Source of the DNA: an uncultured Bacteroides sp.
GTDB taxonomy: Bacteria; Bacteroidota; Bacteroidia; Bacteroidales; Bacteroidaceae
Direction: 5' to 3'
Length of the DNA stretch: 10,078 nucleotides
NCBI GenBank assembly: GCA_905197435.1
Contig: CAJJYX010000123.1
Coordinates: 1 to 10,078 of the forward strand
A program made the position numbers and the translations under genes. The first letter of the stretch is position 1. The number at the start of each line of letters is the position of its first letter. Below the pieces are notes generated by a model. That model saw only the letters and a program-made list of their open reading frames with translations. It searched no databases and was not told the origin of the DNA. Shown here in pieces: positions 6,422 to 10,078 of the stretch.

Positions 6422-7339
6422 ATGCCTTTAAATTTACCCGATAAACTACCCGCTATTGAGCTACTGAAAGAAGAGAATATTTTTGTCATTGATAATTCCC
6501 GGGCAACCCAACAAGATATCCGTCCGTTGCGTATTGTTATTCTGAATTTGATGCCATTGAAGATTACAACGGAAACGGATTTGGTACGTCTGCTTTCCAA
6601 TACTCCGCTTCAGGTGGAAATTTCGTTTATGAAGATAAAGAGCCATACTTCCAAGAATACCCCGGTGGAGCACATGAAAACATTCTATACGGATTTCGAT
6701 AAGATGCGTGGTGAGAAGTACGACGGTATGATTATCACCGGTGCTCCGGTAGAGCAGATGGATTTTGAGGAAGTTACCTACTGGGACGAGATTACCGAAA
6801 TCTTTGATTGGGCACGCACGCATGTCACCTCTACTCTCTATATCTGCTGGGCTGCACAGGCAGGGCTTTATCATCACTATGGAGTACCCAAGTATGCACT
6901 GGACAAGAAGATGTTCGGCATTTTCGAGCATCGTACACTGCAACCGCTGCATCCCATTTTCCGTGGATTTGATGATATGTTTTATGTGCCGCATAGCCGC
7001 CATACGGAAGTGCGCAGGGAAGATATATTGAAGGTTCCGGAATTGACATTGCTTTCTGAATCGGAAGATGCCGGCGTATATATGGTAGTGGCTCGTGGAG
7101 GACGTGAGTTCTTCGTAACCGGTCATTCGGAATACTCTCCGTTGACGTTGGACACGGAGTATCGCCGTGACTTGAGTAAAGGTTTGCCCATCGGGATGCC
7201 CCGTAATTATTATGTGGACGATGATCCGGAGAAAGGGGTGTTGGTGCGTTGGCGTGCCCATGCCAACTTGCTGTTCTCCAATTGGCTGAATTATTTTGTA
7301 TATCAGGAGACACCGTATAATATTAATGATATAGAATGA
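6422..7339 (+). CDS. metA: Homoserine O-acyltransferase (MetA family), predicted acetyl-CoA-specific
   Basis: A 305-residue cytoplasmic enzyme that acylates the hydroxyl of L-homoserine, the first committed step of methionine synthesis. It aligns by eye with E. coli MetA almost from end to end: opening [65 protein letters not shown], and the closing [19 protein letters not shown]. The catalytic set is complete: Cys142 in [11 protein letters not shown], and His235 and Glu237 in VTGHSEYSP. Residue 111 is Glu (GAPVEQM), whereas E. coli has Gly. In published work on the Bacillus cereus enzyme, Glu111 directs acetyl-CoA use, so the product is probably O-acetylhomoserine despite the usual succinyltransferase name. 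The start at 6422 matches the family N-terminus; the leader is A/T-rich with no Shine-Dalgarno box. It diverges from the fimbrillin gene and is followed 92 bp later by the U32 gene. Confidence 0.95.
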   Translation: MPLNLPDKLPAIELLKEENIFVIDNSRATQQDIRPLRIVILNLMPLKITTETDLVRLLSNTPLQVEISFMKIKSHTSKNTPVEHMKTFYTDFDKMRGEKYDGMIITGAPVEQMDFEEVTYWDEITEIFDWARTHVTSTLYICWAAQAGLYHHYGVPKYALDKKMFGIFEHRTLQPLHPIFRGFDDMFYVPHSRHTEVRREDILKVPELTLLSESEDAGVYMVVARGGREFFVTGHSEYSPLTLDTEYRRDLSKGLPIGMPRNYYVDDDPEKGVLVRWRAHANLLFSNWLNYFVYQETPYNINDIE

Positions 7340-7431
7340 GCCATGAGCTGCAGGCAACAAATGACGAGTGCCAGTCGGCATGACAACGCGCAGCCGCTTG
7401 TGGCTTGTAGTCCATGACTTGTAACTAAGCA
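7340..7431 (+). other. Spacer between metA and the U32 gene
   Basis: A 92-bp spacer of near-average composition with no recognisable promoter or strong hairpin. AGCC and GGCT around 7392-7405 could form a small stem, but no T run follows. Degenerate CTTGT units recur near its right end (CTTGTGG, CTTGTAG, CTTGTAA). Read-through from metA is therefore possible. Confidence 0.3.
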
Positions 7432-9285
7432 ATGATAAAGCAACGTAAAATAGAACTGTTGGCTCCCGCCAAGAACTTGGAGTGTGGCATAGAAGCTGTA
7501 AATCATGGAGCAGATGCTGTATATATAGGTGCGCCTAAATTTGGTGCGCGTGCTGCTGCCGTCAACTCTTTGGAGGATATTGCAGCTTTGGTGGAATATG
7601 CTCATTTGTATAATGTCCGCATCTATGTGACGGTCAATACCATTCTGAAGGAAGAAGAACTGGAGGAGACGGAGAAGATGATTTGGAAATTGTACCGTAT
7701 CGGTGTGGATGCACTGATTGTGCAGGACATGGGGATTACGCGGCTGAACTTACCGCCCATTCCGTTGCATGGCAGTACGCAGATGGATAACCGGACACCG
7801 GAGAAAGTGCGGTTTCTTGCCGATGCCGGTTTCCGTCAGGTTGTGCTGGCACGCGAGCTTTCATTGCAGGAAATACATGACATTCATGAGGCTTGTCCCG
7901 ACGTGGCGCTCGAGGTTTTTGTGCACGGGGCTCTTTGTGTCAGCTATAGCGGTCAGTGCTATGTCAGCCAGGCTTGTTTCGGAAGGAGCGCCAACCGGGG
8001 AGAGTGTGCGCAATTTTGTCGCCTGCCTTTCAGTTTGGTAGATGCCGATGGCAAGACGATTGTGCGTGACAAACATTTGCTTTCTTTGAAAGACCTCAAC
8101 CAAAGCGAGGCGTTGGAAGAGTTGTTGGATGCCGGAGCCACTTCGCTGAAGATAGAAGGCCGTTTGAAGGATGTGACATACGTGAAGAATGTGACGGCGG
8201 CTTACCGCAGGAAGCTCGATGCCATCTTTGCCCGTCGCAAGGAATATGTCCGTGCTTCTTCGGGAACTTGCCATTTCGATTTCCTGCCGCAGTTGGACAA
8301 GAGTTTCAGCCGTGGTTTCACCCATTATTTCCTGCGGGGAAGAGGCGGAGAAATTACTTCATTCGATACTCCCAAATCTCTGGGAGAGGAAATGGGTACT
8401 TTGAAGGAACAGCGTGGGGGCTACCTCACAGTGGCGGGCGTGAAACCTTTCCACAACGGAGACGGTGTCTGTTTCCTGGATGAGCAAGGGCATTTGCAAG
8501 GTTTCCGTATCAACCGGGTGGATGGCAATAAACTCTATCCGGCAGGGGAAGTGCCTCGCATCAAACCGCGTACCCGGCTTTATCGTAACTTCGACCAGGA
8601 GTTTGAACGTATCCTTACCCGTAAGTCCTCCGAGCGAAAAATAGGTGTTTGTTGGGAGTTGGCAGATACTTCTTTCGGCTTCAGGCTGACGGCTGCGGAT
8701 GAAGATGATAACAGCGTGACGCTTTCTTTCCCTTATCCGAAAGAGCCGGCACGCACGCCGCAAGCGGATAATCTGCGCAATCAACTGGCTAAGTTGGGAA
8801 ATACCCCTTTTGAAGTGGCCGGGCATTTGTCTGAAGATGCATCGGGCGTCAGGCTCAATCTGTCTGAAAATTGGTTCCTGCCAGCTTCTGTGGTGGCAGA
8901 TTGGCGGCGGCAGGTTATAGATAAACTGATTGCGGCGCGCCGCATTACATACTGCCGTGAGCTGGCTGTTTGGAAACCGACAAGCCATGCATTCCCTGCC
9001 ACCTCGCTGACCTATCTGGGCAATGTGATGAATAGTGCAGCCCGGAGTTTCTACTGTGAGCATGGCCTCTCGTCCATAGCACCTGCCTACGAGGCGAAAG
9101 CGGTTCCCGATGCTGTACTCATGTTCTGCAAGCATTGCCTACGTTTCAGTATGGGATGGTGCCCCACGCATCAGAGGGGACATTCTCCTTATCGGGAACC
9201 TTATTATTTGGTAGGAACGGACGGCAAGCGTTTCCGTTTGTCATTTGATTGCAAGAATTGCCAGATGAAAGTTTATGCAGAATAA
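7432..9285 (+). CDS. rlhA: U32 family protein, RlhA-like (23S rRNA C2501 hydroxylation)
   Basis: A 617-residue protein opening with KIELLAPAKNLECGIEAVNHGADAVYIG, the start of the U32 TIM-barrel-like domain. The family signature E-x-F-x2-G-[SA]-x-C-x4-G-x-C-x-x-S is perfect at residues 161-179 (Cys169, Cys176); Cys182, Cys192 and Cys196 follow, some of which are expected to hold an Fe-S cluster. SLKIEGRLK lies at 238-246. Residues about 390-505 resemble the DUF3656 region of E. coli RlhA (KLGNTPFEV, then NWFLPASVVADWRR). The tail carries CKHC...C and CKNC (C566, C569, C577, C607, C610), a possible metal site. U32 proteins are often called collagenase-like peptidases, but RlhA and TrhP act in prephenate-dependent RNA hydroxylation. 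Length and the extra domain favour RlhA over the shorter TrhP; the exact RNA target is inferred. Its stop overlaps the next gene. Confidence 0.85.
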   Translation: MIKQRKIELLAPAKNLECGIEAVNHGADAVYIGAPKFGARAAAVNSLEDIAALVEYAHLYNVRIYVTVNTILKEEELEETEKMIWKLYRIGVDALIVQDMGITRLNLPPIPLHGSTQMDNRTPEKVRFLADAGFRQVVLARELSLQEIHDIHEACPDVALEVFVHGALCVSYSGQCYVSQACFGRSANRGECAQFCRLPFSLVDADGKTIVRDKHLLSLKDLNQSEALEELLDAGATSLKIEGRLKDVTYVKNVTAAYRRKLDAIFARRKEYVRASSGTCHFDFLPQLDKSFSRGFTHYFLRGRGGEITSFDTPKSLGEEMGTLKEQRGGYLTVAGVKPFHNGDGVCFLDEQGHLQGFRINRVDGNKLYPAGEVPRIKPRTRLYRNFDQEFERILTRKSSERKIGVCWELADTSFGFRLTAADEDDNSVTLSFPYPKEPARTPQADNLRNQLAKLGNTPFEVAGHLSEDASGVRLNLSENWFLPASVVADWRRQVIDKLIAARRITYCRELAVWKPTSHAFPATSLTYLGNVMNSAARSFYCEHGLSSIAPAYEAKAVPDAVLMFCKHCLRFSMGWCPTHQRGHSPYREPYYLVGTDGKRFRLSFDCKNCQMKVYAE

Positions 9286-10078
9286 AGAAGGAAAATATGG
9301 ACAAAAGGATGCGGATTTGCACCGGACGAATGGGGGCTTGCGCCGAGTTGCATTGGTCTGTACTTTATTCTTCCTTTCTTTCTGTGTTATGTCTTGCCAT
9401 TATCCCCGCCCTAATCTTGAAGATGAGAATCTGTCTAAGGAGACACGTGATTCACTGACCTATCTTTTTGAGCGGCATTATACTTGGAACACCAATTTGG
9501 AAGTGCTGGCAGATTCCGTTAATTTGGCTTGCTTGCCCGTGAAAGACTGCTATAACATGCTCCATCGGGGTGACCGCGTGGTTGTTGCCGAGTTTGCCAT
9601 CCATCCTGCCGACAGTGTGGACAGTGTATGGGTAAAGCTTGCCCATTCGCAGGAAGTGCAGGGTTGGTTGAGGGAATCCGAGATGCTGCATGCTTTTGTC
9701 CCTACGGATAGCATTTCACAGGCTGTCTACTTGTTCAGTGATACCCATGCCTCTTATTTCATCATTATTTTTGCATTGTTCGTAGCAGTCTGGTTGTTCC
9801 GGGCCTTTCGGCGCAAGCAGTTGAAGATGGTGTATTTCAATGATATAGACAGCCTTTATCCGTTGTTGCTATGCCTGCTGATGGCATTCTGTGCCACTAT
9901 TTATGAGTCTATACAGGTCTTTGCACCGGAGACGTGGCGGCACTTCTACTTTAACCCAACTTTGTCACCATTCAAAGTGCCGTTTGTACTTTCTGCTTTT
10001 CTGCTGGGTATCTGGTTGTTTATCGTGGTGTTGCTGGCAGTGCTCGATGATTTGTTTCGCCAGCTCTCACCGGCTGCT
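9275..10078 (+). CDS. Uncharacterised lipoprotein-like multi-spanning membrane protein (partial, 3' end outside window)
   Basis: The frame is open from an ATG at 9275, which overlaps the last 11 bases of the U32 gene, to the window edge (268 residues seen). Residues 24-41 are hydrophobic and end VMSC, a reasonable lipobox with Cys41, after a hydrophilic N-terminus of about 22 residues. Residues about 45-150 look extracytoplasmic. They include RGDRVVVAEFAIHPADSVDS and VWVKLAHSQEVQGWL, a pattern resembling an SH3-like fold (turn-rich strands closing with GWL). Hydrophobic segments at about 160-177, 194-210 and 236-257 are predicted membrane spans, the first followed by a basic stretch (RAFRRKQLK). 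I do not recognise the family. The overlap suggests co-translation with the U32 gene. The start could be later, but no closer ATG precedes the signal-like segment in this frame. Confidence 0.7.
   Translation, partial: MQNKEGKYGQKDADLHRTNGGLRRVALVCTLFFLSFCVMSCHYPRPNLEDENLSKETRDSLTYLFERHYTWNTNLEVLADSVNLACLPVKDCYNMLHRGDRVVVAEFAIHPADSVDSVWVKLAHSQEVQGWLRESEMLHAFVPTDSISQAVYLFSDTHASYFIIIFALFVAVWLFRAFRRKQLKMVYFNDIDSLYPLLLCLLMAFCATIYESIQVFAPETWRHFYFNPTLSPFKVPFVLSAFLLGIWLFIVVLLAVLDDLFRQLSPAA

Noticed and set aside
6461..7432. A 323-residue minus-strand frame opposite metA
   Set aside because: It lies antisense to an intact, fully recognisable metA and shows no domain pattern.
8359..9135. A 258-residue minus-strand frame opposite the U32 gene
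   Set aside because: It has no recognisable motifs and is fully covered by the U32 coding sequence.

Overview
The window looks like ordinary chromosomal sequence of a Bacteroides-type gut Bacteroidota. The evidence is a gldH-type lipoprotein next to a PSP1/RicT protein, a fimbrillin (Mfa-like) plus FISUMP surface lipoprotein, start codons preceded by A/T-rich leaders rather than clear Shine-Dalgarno boxes, and Bacteroides-style -7 elements (TAnnTTTG). I see no rRNA, tRNA, CRISPR array, insertion sequence or attachment site.

Left block, minus strand, read from right to left: metF (4119 to 3166), holB (3148 to 2021), ricT (1962 to 589) and gldH (611 to 126). The gaps are 17 bp and 58 bp, and gldH overlaps ricT by 23 bp, so this reads as one transcription unit. 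It combines one-carbon metabolism for methionine, the DNA polymerase III clamp-loader delta' subunit, a PSP1 protein with a long basic disordered tail, and a small lipoprotein. The 125 bp left of gldH hold no certain gene.

Middle block: a 635-residue fimbrillin/FISUMP lipoprotein (6118 to 4211, minus) lies between metF and the divergently transcribed metA. The roughly 300 bp between its start and metA is A/T-rich and holds a good -7 element facing the lipoprotein gene and only weak candidates facing metA.

Right block, plus strand: metA (6422 to 7339) encodes a MetA-family homoserine acyltransferase with the complete catalytic set and Glu111, which predicts use of acetyl-CoA. Then comes a full-length U32-family protein (7432 to 9285) with the RlhA-like architecture, and a lipoprotein-like, multi-spanning membrane protein (from 9275) that overlaps the U32 stop codon and runs off the right edge.

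Functionally, metF (methyl donor) and metA (homoserine activation) are two arms of methionine synthesis flanking an envelope gene; the remaining genes are replication, RNA-related and envelope housekeeping functions. I do not find a convincing undescribed system. The points most worth a second look are the RicT tail, the Glu111 of MetA, the fimbrillin-FISUMP fusion with its unassigned middle, and the uncharacterised membrane protein at the right edge.
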